From JARRQB01 sp965368585 (GTDB lineage Bacteria > Pseudomonadota > Gammaproteobacteria > Chromatiales > Chromatiaceae): a stretch of 55,714 nucleotides of DNA. A program made the position numbers and the translations under genes. The notes under the pieces were generated by a model that did no database searches, was not told the DNA's origin, and saw only the letters and a list, made by a program, of their open reading frames with translations. Positions within the stretch are counted from its first letter, which is position 1; each line of letters begins with the position of its first letter. Shown here one piece after another: positions 1 through 8,259 of the stretch. The DNA is taken from positions 1-55,714 of the forward strand of contig CBDUNM010000017.1 of NCBI GenBank assembly GCA_965368585.1. Reading direction: 5' to 3'.

Positions 1-1707
1 GAGGCGCGCGTCCGACAGCTGCTGTCGGACGCCAAGGTTCCGGTCAAGCGTATCGATCGGGGCAACGGTCGTCTGCTGGTCCGGTTCCCGGCGCCGGAAG
101 ATCAACTGCGCGGTCAGGCGGCGGTCGGCACCGGACTGGGTCAGGAGTTCAGCCATGCGCTCACTCTGTCGGCCGACGTACCGGCGTGGCTGACGGCAAT
201 TGGCGGTGAGCCCATGAACCTGGGTCTCGATCTGCGCGGCGGCATTCACGTCCTGATCGACGTGGACATGGAAACTGCGTTGAAAGACCGCATGGAAGGA
301 TACGCGGGAGACATTCGCGCCTTCCTGCGTAACGAAAAGGTGCGCTATCTGAGTATCACGACGACCGGTAACACGGTGGACGTGAAGTTCCGCGATGCGG
401 CCGAACGTGATCAGGCGGAGCCGCTGCTCGCCAACGAGTATCGTGATCTGATCCTGACGACCAGCGAAACGGAAAAATCCACGGCCCTGCAGCTGAGCTT
501 GTCTCCCGCAGGAGAACGCACCATGAAAAAGGCGGCGCTCGATCAGAACATCACGACCATCCGCAACCGCGTGAATGCGCTGGGCGTGGCCGAACCCTTG
601 GTGCAGCAGCAGGGCGACCGACGCATCGTGGTAGAACTTCCCGGCGTGCAGGACCCGACCCGGGTGAAGGACCTGCTGAGCGCCACGGCCACTTTGGAAT
701 ACCGCCTGGTGGACACCGAAAACGATGCCCTGGATGCAGTGCAGGGGCGCGTGCCGCCCGGGTCCAGGCTGTACTACGAGAAGGAGAACAACCGCCCGGT
801 CCTCCTCAAGCGCCGGGTCATCGTGACCGGCGACCAAATGGTGGACGCGCGTGCCGGTTTCGATTCGCGCTCGGGCTCTCCCATGGTCAGCGTGACCCTG
901 GACGGCAAGGGCGCCAAGCGAATGCGCGACGTGACCACCGAAAACGTCGGCAAACCGATGGCCGTGGTGTTCAAGGAAAGTCAGGTCGTCGGACGCGACG
1001 CCGACGGTAAACCCATCAGCGAGTGGGTGGAGGAGGTGATCAGCGTCGCCAATATACTGGAGCCGTTCGGGCGGCGTTTTCAGACCACCGGGCTGGACAG
1101 CCCGCAGGAGGCCCACGAGCTGGCTCTGTTACTCCGCGCGGGCGCCTTGGCGGCACCGATCCACATCGTCGAGGAACGCACCATCGGCCCCAGCCTGGGT
1201 CAGGACAACATCGATCAGGGCTTCATGTCGGTGGTCATAGGGCTGGTCCTGGTGATGGTATTCATGGCGCTGTACTACAAGGTGTTCGGATTGGTCGCCA
1301 ACCTGGCGTTGCTGGCTAACCTGGTGCTGATCGTCTCGGTGCTATCGCTGTTGCAGGCCACCCTAACGCTGCCCGGTATCGCCGGGATCGTGCTCACCGT
1401 CGGCATGGCGGTGGACGCGAACGTATTGATCTTCGAGCGAATCCGCGAAGAGCTGGGAATCGGGTCGACGCCGCAAGCCAGCATTCATGCCGGGTACGAT
1501 CGGGCGCTCAGCACCATCGTGGACGCCAACGTCACGACGCTGATCGCCGCCGTCGTGCTCTTTTCCATCGGCAGCGGGCCGGTCCGCGGTTTCGCGGTCA
1601 CGCTGGCCATCGGGATAGTGACCTCGATGTTTACGGCAATTCTGGGTACTCGCGCGGTGATCAATAAGATCTATGGCCGCAAAAACGTGGCAAAGCTGGC
1701 GATTTAA
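1..1707 (+). CDS. secD: Protein translocase subunit SecD (5' end outside window)
   Basis: This is the membrane-bound SecD subunit, which with SecF uses the proton motive force to help pull secreted proteins through SecYEG. The reading frame is open from the first base, so the gene begins upstream; about 568 codons are visible against roughly 615 in the E. coli protein. The sequence shows the periplasmic region beginning at NLGLDLRGGIHVLI, the second periplasmic part with IRNRVNALGVAEP, and the C-terminal membrane domain with the family hallmark GIVLTVGMAVDANVLIFERI. Methionine codons at 214 and later are internal and should not be taken as the start. secF follows after 15 bases, the usual operon order; yajC and tgt would be expected further upstream. 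The family assignment is secure. Confidence 0.97.
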   Translation, partial: EARVRQLLSDAKVPVKRIDRGNGRLLVRFPAPEDQLRGQAAVGTGLGQEFSHALTLSADVPAWLTAIGGEPMNLGLDLRGGIHVLIDVDMETALKDRMEGYAGDIRAFLRNEKVRYLSITTTGNTVDVKFRDAAERDQAEPLLANEYRDLILTTSETEKSTALQLSLSPAGERTMKKAALDQNITTIRNRVNALGVAEPLVQQQGDRRIVVELPGVQDPTRVKDLLSATATLEYRLVDTENDALDAVQGRVPPGSRLYYEKENNRPVLLKRRVIVTGDQMVDARAGFDSRSGSPMVSVTLDGKGAKRMRDVTTENVGKPMAVVFKESQVVGRDADGKPISEWVEEVISVANILEPFGRRFQTTGLDSPQEAHELALLLRAGALAAPIHIVEERTIGPSLGQDNIDQGFMSVVIGLVLVMVFMALYYKVFGLVANLALLANLVLIVSVLSLLQATLTLPGIAGIVLTVGMAVDANVLIFERIREELGIGSTPQASIHAGYDRALSTIVDANVTTLIAAVVLFSIGSGPVRGFAVTLAIGIVTSMFTAILGTRAVINKIYGRKNVAKLAI

Positions 1708-1722
1708 CGGCGGAGATCAAAC

Positions 1723-2667
1723 ATGGAACTCATTAAGAAAGACATTAACCTAGATTTCATGGGCTATCGCCGGGCGGCTGTGATCTTCTCGGCCGGGGTA
1801 GTTTTGCTCGCGGTTCTGATGCTGGTATGGCGCGGCCTGAATTTCGGTATCGATTTCACCGGTGGCACCTTGATCGAGGTCGGCTACGAAAACGAGGTCG
1901 AACTGAGCAGCGTTCGGCAGGCCCTCAACGAGGGTGGATTCGAAGGCGCCTCGGTGCAGCGTTTCGGGACGCCACGCGACGTGCTGATCCGTCTGGCGCC
2001 AAGTAGCGACGGCGAGGCATCCAGTGCCAAGCTCAGCGACCGTGTGTTCGCGGCCCTGAATGCCGCCGCCGGCAATAAGCTGGAATTGCGGCGCGTGGAG
2101 TTTGTCGGTCCGCAAGTGGGCGACGAACTGACCGAAGACGGCGCCCTGGCCGTACTGGTGGCGCTGTTGGCGATACTGGCATACGTCGCGTTGCGGTTCG
2201 AATGGCGATTCGCCGTGGGCGCCGTGGCCGCATTGGCGCACGACGTGACCTTGACCGTGGGACTGTTCGCCGCCCTGCAGATCGAGTTCGATCTGCCGGT
2301 GCTCGCGGCGGTACTGGCGGTGATCGGATACTCGCTCAACGACACCATCGTCATCTTCGATCGCGTCCGGGAAAACTTTCGCAAGATGCGCAAGGGAACG
2401 CCGGTCGAAATCTTGAATGTGTCCTTGAATCAGACGCTCGCGCGCACCCTCATGACGTCGGGGACGACCTTGCTGGTGTTGCTGGCGTTATTCTTTCTAG
2501 GCGGCGAGAACGTCAGCGGGTTTGCCTTGGCGTTGATCTTCGGCGTGGTTGTCGGTACCTACTCGACGGTTTATACCGCGTCTGCGATCGTGCTGGCGCT
2601 GGGGGTCAGCAGAGAAGACCTGATGCCGGTGCAGAAGGAAGGGGCGGTGGTCGACGACCGACCGTGA
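1723..2667 (+). CDS. secF: Protein translocase subunit SecF
   Basis: SecF partners SecD in the SecDF accessory complex of the Sec translocon in the inner membrane. The 314-residue protein has the normal length. It opens with a short cytoplasmic stretch, a first membrane segment, then the conserved motif GLNFGIDFTGGTLIEVGY. The C-terminal half carries the remaining membrane segments with the characteristic GYSLNDTIVIFDRVREN. A GGAGA ribosome site lies just before the ATG. The gene is 15 bases after secD, so the two are co-transcribed. The C-terminal tail after the last membrane segment is short and charged. No terminator with a clear U-run follows. Confidence 0.97.
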   Translation: MELIKKDINLDFMGYRRAAVIFSAGVVLLAVLMLVWRGLNFGIDFTGGTLIEVGYENEVELSSVRQALNEGGFEGASVQRFGTPRDVLIRLAPSSDGEASSAKLSDRVFAALNAAAGNKLELRRVEFVGPQVGDELTEDGALAVLVALLAILAYVALRFEWRFAVGAVAALAHDVTLTVGLFAALQIEFDLPVLAAVLAVIGYSLNDTIVIFDRVRENFRKMRKGTPVEILNVSLNQTLARTLMTSGTTLLVLLALFFLGGENVSGFALALIFGVVVGTYSTVYTASAIVLALGVSREDLMPVQKEGAVVDDRP

Positions 2668-2811
2668 GCGGTTGCTTTGATTGCTGTGACCTAAAATCCT
2701 CGGTTGAGCGCTTTGAGAACACATAGGCGGTTGGTTTAATAACTAGTCTGCGCCTCAATAGGACTCGCCCGTTGAGGGTACGCCGCTACGACCACCAAAG
2801 CTCGGTCCCGC

Positions 2812-2910
2812 ACGGCGTCTGGCTGCGTTGCAACTCGTTGGAATAGGTCAACTATTACTCCTGGCATCCTGCCCTTCGGGCCCGCTATCGCCGTTCAAAT
2901 CGCGCCACGC
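2812..2910. repeat. Probable dispersed intergenic repeat between secF and the ABC permease gene
   Basis: The 322-base gap 2668-2989 holds no credible gene. Within it, bases around 2820-2880 contain CTGCGTTGCAACTCGTTGGA, then the inverted pair GAATAG/CTATT around 2841-2858, and a small GCCC-TTC-GGGC hairpin near 2871-2881. This wording resembles a family of short intergenic repeats that I recall from other proteobacterial genomes; only one copy was noticed in this window. It could act as a terminator or mRNA-end structure for the converging secDF and ABC transcripts. The family assignment is from memory. Confidence 0.4.
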
Positions 2911-2989
2911 GTTTTAATCGGCCCAGTTCTGCCTTGCCAGACACCGCGCGGAACGCACCCTGGGCGCCGTGCAACATGCAGGCTAGAAA

Positions 2990-5467
2990 TCAACTGAATC
3001 TGGAGTTCAGGATCTGCGCCGGTGGCGTATGAATGACTCGCCAGGTCGCTATCAGACCGGCCGCGGTGACACCGATGATGCCCAGACCGATACCCATTGC
3101 CCAAAGCCAGGGGTTGGGCGTCCAGGGAAGATCGAAGACTTGCCGTGCCAAGGTGTAGCCGATGGCCGATGCCATGCCGGATGCCAGCAGTCCGGACAGA
3201 AAGCCGAGCGCCGCAAACTCGGCGACAACCGAATTCAACAGACGGGCGCGGGCCGCACCCAGCGTGCGCAGCACCGCGGTCTCAGAGGCGCGTTCCTGAC
3301 GACTTGCCTGGACCGCCGCGTAAAGCACCAACACACCGGCTGCCAGCGTGAACAGGAACACTGCCTCGACCGCCTTGACACCCTGGTCGATGACGGCGCG
3401 CACTTGGGCCATCAGGGGCTTTACGTCTATGATCGAGGTGCTCGGAAACCGCTCAGCCAACTCGGCGAGTATCGATTCCTGGCCGGGTGGCAGGTAAAAG
3501 CTGCTGACGTACGACGCCGGCAAGCCGGCGGTCAGGCCAGGCGTGCCGATGACGAAAAAATTGACGTTGAACGAATCCCAGCGGACGGCGCGCATGCTGG
3601 TCACCTCACCCGTCACCGTTTCGCCGGCGACCTCGAAGGTCAGCGCATCACCCAGCTCGATGCCCAGCGCCTGCGCCAGGCCCAGTTCCACCGAAAACCA
3701 GGGTTCTTGTTGCTGACGCGGCTGCCACCATCGGCCCTGCACGATCTTGTTGTCGTCCTGCATGGCGGCCGAACGGCTCAGATTGAATTCACGTGCCGCT
3801 AGGCGGCGCGCACGCGGTGATTCGTAGTCCGAGGGCTGTACCCGCCGTTCGCCGATTTGCGTGAGGCGCGCACGGATCATCGGGTAGACGCCCGAATTCG
3901 GGATCGAGTGTGCCTCCAGCGTGCTGCGAAACGCATCGACTTCTTCGGGCAGGATGTTTAGCGCGAAGTGGTCCGGTGTGCCCGGGGGCAGGCTGTCGTA
4001 CCAGCTCTCGAGCAGATCGACTCGCACGACGGCCAGCAACAACAAGGCGAGTATGCCCAGTCCGAAACCCGTGACCTGCAGCGTGGTCAGACCGGGGCGG
4101 CGTACCAGCGCCGACAGACCGTAACGCCAACTCGACGCGGCGCGGCGCCGCAGCGGTCGCAGTACGCCGATCAAGCTGCGTGCCCCCACGGCGAGCAACA
4201 GGCCGGCGATCACTACCCCGCCCAGCACCCGTGAAGCCAGTTTGACGTCCTGCACTTGCCACACGATCAGCAAACTGATCGCAGTGGCAGCGATCAGCCA
4301 ACTCATCCAGGCGGAGGTGGGCGGCAGGGGGACGTCACGGCGCAGGGCGCGCAACGGCGGCACCCGGCGTAATCGCAGCAGCGGCGGCAGGGCGAAACCG
4401 AGCAACAACACCACGCCGGTCAGCAAACCATGCCAGGCAGGCAGCAGCCCGGGCGGCGGGAGCTGGTCGCCGAACCAGTTGCCGATGAGTGCGGTAAGGC
4501 CGAACTGCGCCAGGTATCCGATCGCTACGCCGGTCAGGGATGCAAGCAACCCCAGCAAGGTCAGTCTGAGCGCAAAGGCTAAAAAGATCCGCGGGCCCGG
4601 AACGCCGAGACAACGCAATACCGCTGCCGCATCGGTTTGGCGGGTCACGAACAAACGCGTCGACAGCGCAATGGCCGCACCGGCCAGCAAGGCGGCGCAC
4701 AACGCGGCCAGACGCAGGAAACGTTCGCCTCTCTCCAGGGCCGAGCGCAGCTCGGGACGCGCGTTGGTCACCGCGATCACCTCGGCGCCTTTCGGCAGGC
4801 GACGATCTGCCCAGTCCCGGTAGCGGTCGATGGCCGAAGCCTCGCCGGCCACCAGCAGGCGGTGTTTGACGCGACTGGCGGGGCCAAGCAACCCGGTACG
4901 GTCGACGGTATCGAGCGACAGCATGATGCGGGGCGCGAACCGGATGAGCTGGCCGCCGCGATCGGGCTCCTGTTCAATGACTGCGGTGATTTTCACGCTT
5001 TCAATACCGATGTCGACGCGCGAGTTCAGCGCGGTGCGCAGCAGCGAAAGCAGGCGTTGTTCCACCCAGGCTTCCCCGGGTGGCGGCGTCGTCGCAGGGG
5101 CTGTGCCGCTCACCCGCAATTCACCGCGCAGAGGATAGCCTGGCCCGATGCCCTTCACCTGTACGAGCACCGGTTTCTCGCCGTTGAACAATACGCTCGG
5201 AAACTCCAGCGTGCGTGCGGTCTCCAGGCCTCGCGCGCTCGCCTCGGTCACGAAGCCGGCGGGCAGCGGATCACCGTGTTCGATCACCAGGTCGGCGGCC
5301 AGGAGCTTGGCCCCCTGGTGGCTGAGTGCGGTATCGACTCGGTCCGTGAAAAAGGCGACCGCCGTCAGCGCCGTAACGGCCAGACCGACCGACAGTAACA
5401 GTGCCCGCAATTCCCCCGACACCAGGTCGCTGCGTAAAAAACGCCGCGCCAGCCGCCAGACCTTCAC
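2990..5467 (-). CDS. ABC transporter permease, FtsX/MacB superfamily, YbbP-like
   Basis: This 825-residue inner-membrane permease belongs to the large FtsX-type family with two FtsX domains, like E. coli YbbP. A membrane segment near residues 22-42 is followed by a large extracytoplasmic domain. Membrane clusters follow in the middle (about residues 250-470) and at the C-terminus, where the last FtsX domain contains LAAGVLVLYAAVQASRQER and RTLGAARARLL. Its start overlaps the end of the ATPase gene by 4 bases, so the two are translationally coupled. The ATPase-permease pair next to a divergent tesA is the same arrangement as E. coli tesA-ybbA-ybbP. The substrate is not known for this family; a role in releasing lipids or envelope material is an inference from the synteny with the lysophospholipase/thioesterase gene. 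Confidence 0.9.
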   Translation of the reverse strand: MKVWRLARRFLRSDLVSGELRALLLSVGLAVTALTAVAFFTDRVDTALSHQGAKLLAADLVIEHGDPLPAGFVTEASARGLETARTLEFPSVLFNGEKPVLVQVKGIGPGYPLRGELRVSGTAPATTPPPGEAWVEQRLLSLLRTALNSRVDIGIESVKITAVIEQEPDRGGQLIRFAPRIMLSLDTVDRTGLLGPASRVKHRLLVAGEASAIDRYRDWADRRLPKGAEVIAVTNARPELRSALERGERFLRLAALCAALLAGAAIALSTRLFVTRQTDAAAVLRCLGVPGPRIFLAFALRLTLLGLLASLTGVAIGYLAQFGLTALIGNWFGDQLPPPGLLPAWHGLLTGVVLLLGFALPPLLRLRRVPPLRALRRDVPLPPTSAWMSWLIAATAISLLIVWQVQDVKLASRVLGGVVIAGLLLAVGARSLIGVLRPLRRRAASSWRYGLSALVRRPGLTTLQVTGFGLGILALLLLAVVRVDLLESWYDSLPPGTPDHFALNILPEEVDAFRSTLEAHSIPNSGVYPMIRARLTQIGERRVQPSDYESPRARRLAAREFNLSRSAAMQDDNKIVQGRWWQPRQQQEPWFSVELGLAQALGIELGDALTFEVAGETVTGEVTSMRAVRWDSFNVNFFVIGTPGLTAGLPASYVSSFYLPPGQESILAELAERFPSTSIIDVKPLMAQVRAVIDQGVKAVEAVFLFTLAAGVLVLYAAVQASRQERASETAVLRTLGAARARLLNSVVAEFAALGFLSGLLASGMASAIGYTLARQVFDLPWTPNPWLWAMGIGLGIIGVTAAGLIATWRVIHTPPAQILNSRFS

Positions 5468-6180
5468 GACAGCAGCTCCAGGCGTCCGCCCGTGAGTTGG
5501 TAACGGCGATCACAACGATCGGCGAGTTGCGGATCATGGGTGACCAACACCAGCGCCGTTCCATGTTCGTCGCGCAGTCGAAAGAGTACCTCGGCAACTT
5601 GCTTACCGGTCTTGGCGTCGAGGTTGCCTGTGGGTTCGTCGGCGAACAGCAGCCGCGGCGATCCGGCGAACGCGCGCGCAATCGCGACCCGCTGTTGTTC
5701 CCCGCCTGAAAGCTGGTTAGGGTAATGTTGCGCGCGCTCGGCGAGCCCTACGGAATCCAGTAGCGCCAAGGCATTTTTGCCGGTTGACGCGGCCGCGCTA
5801 TGCCCCGCAAGCTCCAGGGGCAGTGATACGTTCTCCAGCGCCGTCATACCCGTAATCAGGTGAAAGGACTGGAATACGAAACCGACGGCGCCGGCGCGCA
5901 ACGCGGCGCGACCCTCCTCGTCGAGGGCACCGAGCGACTGGCCGAACAATGAAACCTCGCCCGCGCTGGCCGTGTCCAACCCTGCGAGCAAGGCGAGCAA
6001 CGTCGATTTTCCAGCGCCTGATGCACCCAGAATGGAAACTGCGTCGCCGGAGTTCACCAGCAGGTCGACGCCTTGCAGAATCGCGAGCGGACCGCTGGGT
6101 GCCTGAACCGTTTTTTGGACATCGGAGGTGTAGATGACAGTATCGCGGGGCTTGATCTCACGCATGCTATGGGTATTCAC
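5464..6180 (-). CDS. ABC transporter ATP-binding protein, YbbA/LolD-like
   Basis: This is the nucleotide-binding subunit for the adjacent FtsX-type permease. The 238 residues contain Walker A (GASGAGKSTLL), the signature LSGGEQQRVAIARA, Walker B (LLFADEPTGNLD) and the H-loop (LVTHDP), which is the LolD/MacB-type pattern. The GTG at 6180 is preferred because AAGGA stands 8 bases before it; an ATG 15 bases inside lacks a good site. With this start the first 47 bases overlap the 5' end of the divergent tesA, which also has a good ribosome site, so two opposing genes share their beginnings. The final 4 bases overlap the permease start. Confidence 0.92.
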   Translation of the reverse strand: MNTHSMREIKPRDTVIYTSDVQKTVQAPSGPLAILQGVDLLVNSGDAVSILGASGAGKSTLLALLAGLDTASAGEVSLFGQSLGALDEEGRAALRAGAVGFVFQSFHLITGMTALENVSLPLELAGHSAAASTGKNALALLDSVGLAERAQHYPNQLSGGEQQRVAIARAFAGSPRLLFADEPTGNLDAKTGKQVAEVLFRLRDEHGTALVLVTHDPQLADRCDRRYQLTGGRLELLS

Positions 6181-6763
6181 ACTGGGTATCCTTGTTCCTG
6201 CCGTCGGATTTGCAACACCGAAGGTGTTGGTTCTGGGAGATAGTCTGAGCGCTGCTTATGGTATCCCGACCGACGCAGGTTGGGTGTCCTTGCTGCAGCA
6301 GCGGTTACTAGCCAACGGCTATGCACACGAAATCGTCAACGCCAGCATATCAGGCGAAACCACCAACGGTGGCTTGTCGCGCCTGCCCGGGCTGATGGCG
6401 AAACACAAGCCCGATGTCGTCGTCGTTGAACTTGGCGCGAATGACGGTCTGCGCGGTTTCAGCGTGGAACGGACACGCGCCTCACTGCGTTCGATAGTCG
6501 ATCTGGCGCAGGCTTCCGGTGCGCGCGTGCTGCTCCTGGGTATAAAACTACCCGCCAATTATGGCCGCGTTTATGGCGAAAAGTTCCACCAGATCTACCG
6601 CGATATCGCCGCCCAGGAAGACGTCGCGCTGGTTCCGTTTTTTTTGCGCGGATTCGCCGAAGATAGGCGCTTGATGCAGGCCGATGGCGTGCATCCGAGC
6701 GCGGCGGCCCAACCCTTGATACTGGATAATGTGTGGGAAACACTGGTGCCGCTATTGCGGTAA
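6134..6763 (+). CDS. tesA: Arylesterase / multifunctional thioesterase-lysophospholipase (SGNH hydrolase) TesA
   Basis: TesA is a periplasmic SGNH hydrolase cleaving acyl-thioesters and lysophospholipids. A signal peptide is seen at residues 1-27 (hydrophobic core MLWVFTLGILVPAVGFA), followed by block I with the nucleophile, GDSLSAAYG. Block III is GANDGLRG, and the Asp/His pair lies in DGVHPSAAAQ near the end. At 209 residues it matches E. coli TesA. The ATG at 6134 has a strong GGAGG five bases upstream, so it is preferred over the ATG at 6167. It is divergent to, and overlaps, the ABC ATPase gene, mirroring the enterobacterial tesA-ybbA locus. Confidence 0.93.
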   Translation: MTVSRGLISRMLWVFTLGILVPAVGFATPKVLVLGDSLSAAYGIPTDAGWVSLLQQRLLANGYAHEIVNASISGETTNGGLSRLPGLMAKHKPDVVVVELGANDGLRGFSVERTRASLRSIVDLAQASGARVLLLGIKLPANYGRVYGEKFHQIYRDIAAQEDVALVPFFLRGFAEDRRLMQADGVHPSAAAQPLILDNVWETLVPLLR

Positions 6764-7097
6764 TCGTGCGCCGAAACGGGGTCGAAAAACTTGCAAAATG
6801 CGGATCGCCACCGAATTTTCTATAAGCCATCGGCAATCACGAGCGATCAGAACAGGTCGGGTGCGGAGCTTGTGTCCTATACTTTAACTTCAGAGCTTTA
6901 CCTCGAGCCCGTTAGTGCCGACGCGCGCCATGTCTTGAGATGAGCGAAAAAATCGGCTTCACCAAATCCGGGATTGATCGAAACTTCCAGTCACTGCAAA
7001 CTGACTCGCGCTCGACGGCCCTGAACGGGTCATGACGCGCTGTGAATCAAAAAGACCAAGACTACATTTGTCATAACAACGCATCGGAGGAAGATCC
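6764..7097. other. Intergenic region upstream of the TRAP transporter genes
   Basis: No coding sequence is supported in these 334 bases. A TATACT hexamer at about 6889 could be a -10 box, but no convincing -35 is seen at the right distance. A strong GGAGG ribosome site lies just ahead of the binding-protein ATG. The stretch probably carries the tesA 3' end and the TRAP promoter. Confidence 0.4.
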
Positions 7098-8069
7098 ATG
7101 TTTGGCACACGTTTGATGACCACGACGCTGCTGGTCGCCGGCCTGAGTTTTACGGTGAGCGGAACGGCATCGGCTCAGACCTTTATCACTATCGGCACCG
7201 GCGGCGTCACCGGTGTGTACTATCCCACTGGCGGTGCGATTTGCCGACTGGTGAACAAAGGGCGTAAGGAACACGGGGTGCGTTGCTCCGTCGAGTCGAC
7301 GGGCGGATCGGTGTACAACCTCAATACCATACGCGCCGGTGAACTGGATATGGGGGTGGCTCAGTCCGACTGGCAGTACCACGCCTACAACGGAACAAGT
7401 AAATTCGCCGACACCGGGCCGAACAAGGATCTGCGTGCGGTCTTCTCGGTTCACCCCGAGCCGTTTACGGTCGTGGCGCGCAAGGACTCGGGCATCAAGA
7501 CCTTTGCCGATCTGAAAGGCAAACGGGTCAACATCGGCAACCCCGGATCGGGTCAACGCGGCACCATGGAAGTCGTCATGGGGATCATGGGCTGGACCAA
7601 CGACGATTTTTCATTGGTGTCGGAGCTGAAGGCGGCCGAACAATCGCAGGCACTTTGCGACAACAAGATCGATGCGATGGTGTATGTCGTCGGCCACCCC
7701 AACGGCTCAATCAAAGAGGCGACGACCTCTTGTGACACCGCGCTGGTCGCCGTCGAAGGTCCCGCCATCGACAAGCTGATCGCAGACAATCCCTTCTACC
7801 GCTCCGCGGTGATTCCCGGCGGTATGTATTCCGGCAGCGACGAGGACGTGAAAACCTTCGGTGTGGGCGCAACTTTCGTTTCGTCGACCAATACGCCGGC
7901 CGATACCGTTTACCAGGTGGTCAAAGCGGTATTCGAAAATTTCGACAGTTTCCGCAAGCTGCATCCCGCATTCGCTAATCTCAAGAAAGAAGAGATGGTG
8001 AAAGACGGGCTTTCCGCGCCATTGCACGACGGCGCCGTCAGGTACTACAAGGAAGCGGGACTGATGTAG
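7098..8069 (+). CDS. TRAP transporter periplasmic solute-binding protein, TAXI family
   Basis: This is the periplasmic receptor of a TRAP secondary transporter of the TAXI subfamily, which delivers a carboxylated solute to the membrane permease. The signal peptide is residues 1-26, ending in ASA-Q. The mature protein starts with the family pattern FITIGTGGVTGVYYPTGGAIC and continues with STGGSVYNLNTIRAGELDMGVAQSD, then LKGKRVNIGNPGSGQRGT. The 323-residue length is typical. The Cys pair at about residues 192 and 214 could form a disulfide. A strong GGAGGAA ribosome site precedes the ATG. The gene is the first of a three-gene group with the fused permease and a universal stress protein. The ligand cannot be read from the sequence; TAXI proteins often bind glutamate or related acids. 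Confidence 0.93.
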   Translation: MFGTRLMTTTLLVAGLSFTVSGTASAQTFITIGTGGVTGVYYPTGGAICRLVNKGRKEHGVRCSVESTGGSVYNLNTIRAGELDMGVAQSDWQYHAYNGTSKFADTGPNKDLRAVFSVHPEPFTVVARKDSGIKTFADLKGKRVNIGNPGSGQRGTMEVVMGIMGWTNDDFSLVSELKAAEQSQALCDNKIDAMVYVVGHPNGSIKEATTSCDTALVAVEGPAIDKLIADNPFYRSAVIPGGMYSGSDEDVKTFGVGATFVSSTNTPADTVYQVVKAVFENFDSFRKLHPAFANLKKEEMVKDGLSAPLHDGAVRYYKEAGLM

Positions 8070-8081
8070 TCCCGTGGGGGC

Positions 8082-8109
8082 GAAACGGGCGTCGAAAGCC
8101 GCCCGTTTC
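8082..8109 (+). terminator. Hairpin between TRAP binding protein and permease genes
   Basis: A perfect 10-bp inverted repeat, GAAACGGGCG and CGCCCGTTTC, encloses an 8-base loop 12 bases after the binding-protein stop. No T-run follows. Such structures between a binding-protein gene and its permease gene commonly stabilise the upstream mRNA or partly terminate transcription, so that the receptor is made in excess. That role is inferred. Confidence 0.65.
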
Positions 8110-8259
8110 AGTTCCACGTACCGGGATAAGAGGATCGATGCAATAGACAATCGGTAATAGCTGGGACTGTCGGGTTTATCGGGTATCCCGGCCCGGTAGT
8201 AGCGGCGCATGTGTCGCGCCTGCCGTGGACGCACGACTGACCTGCGCCGGGGGAGTGCA

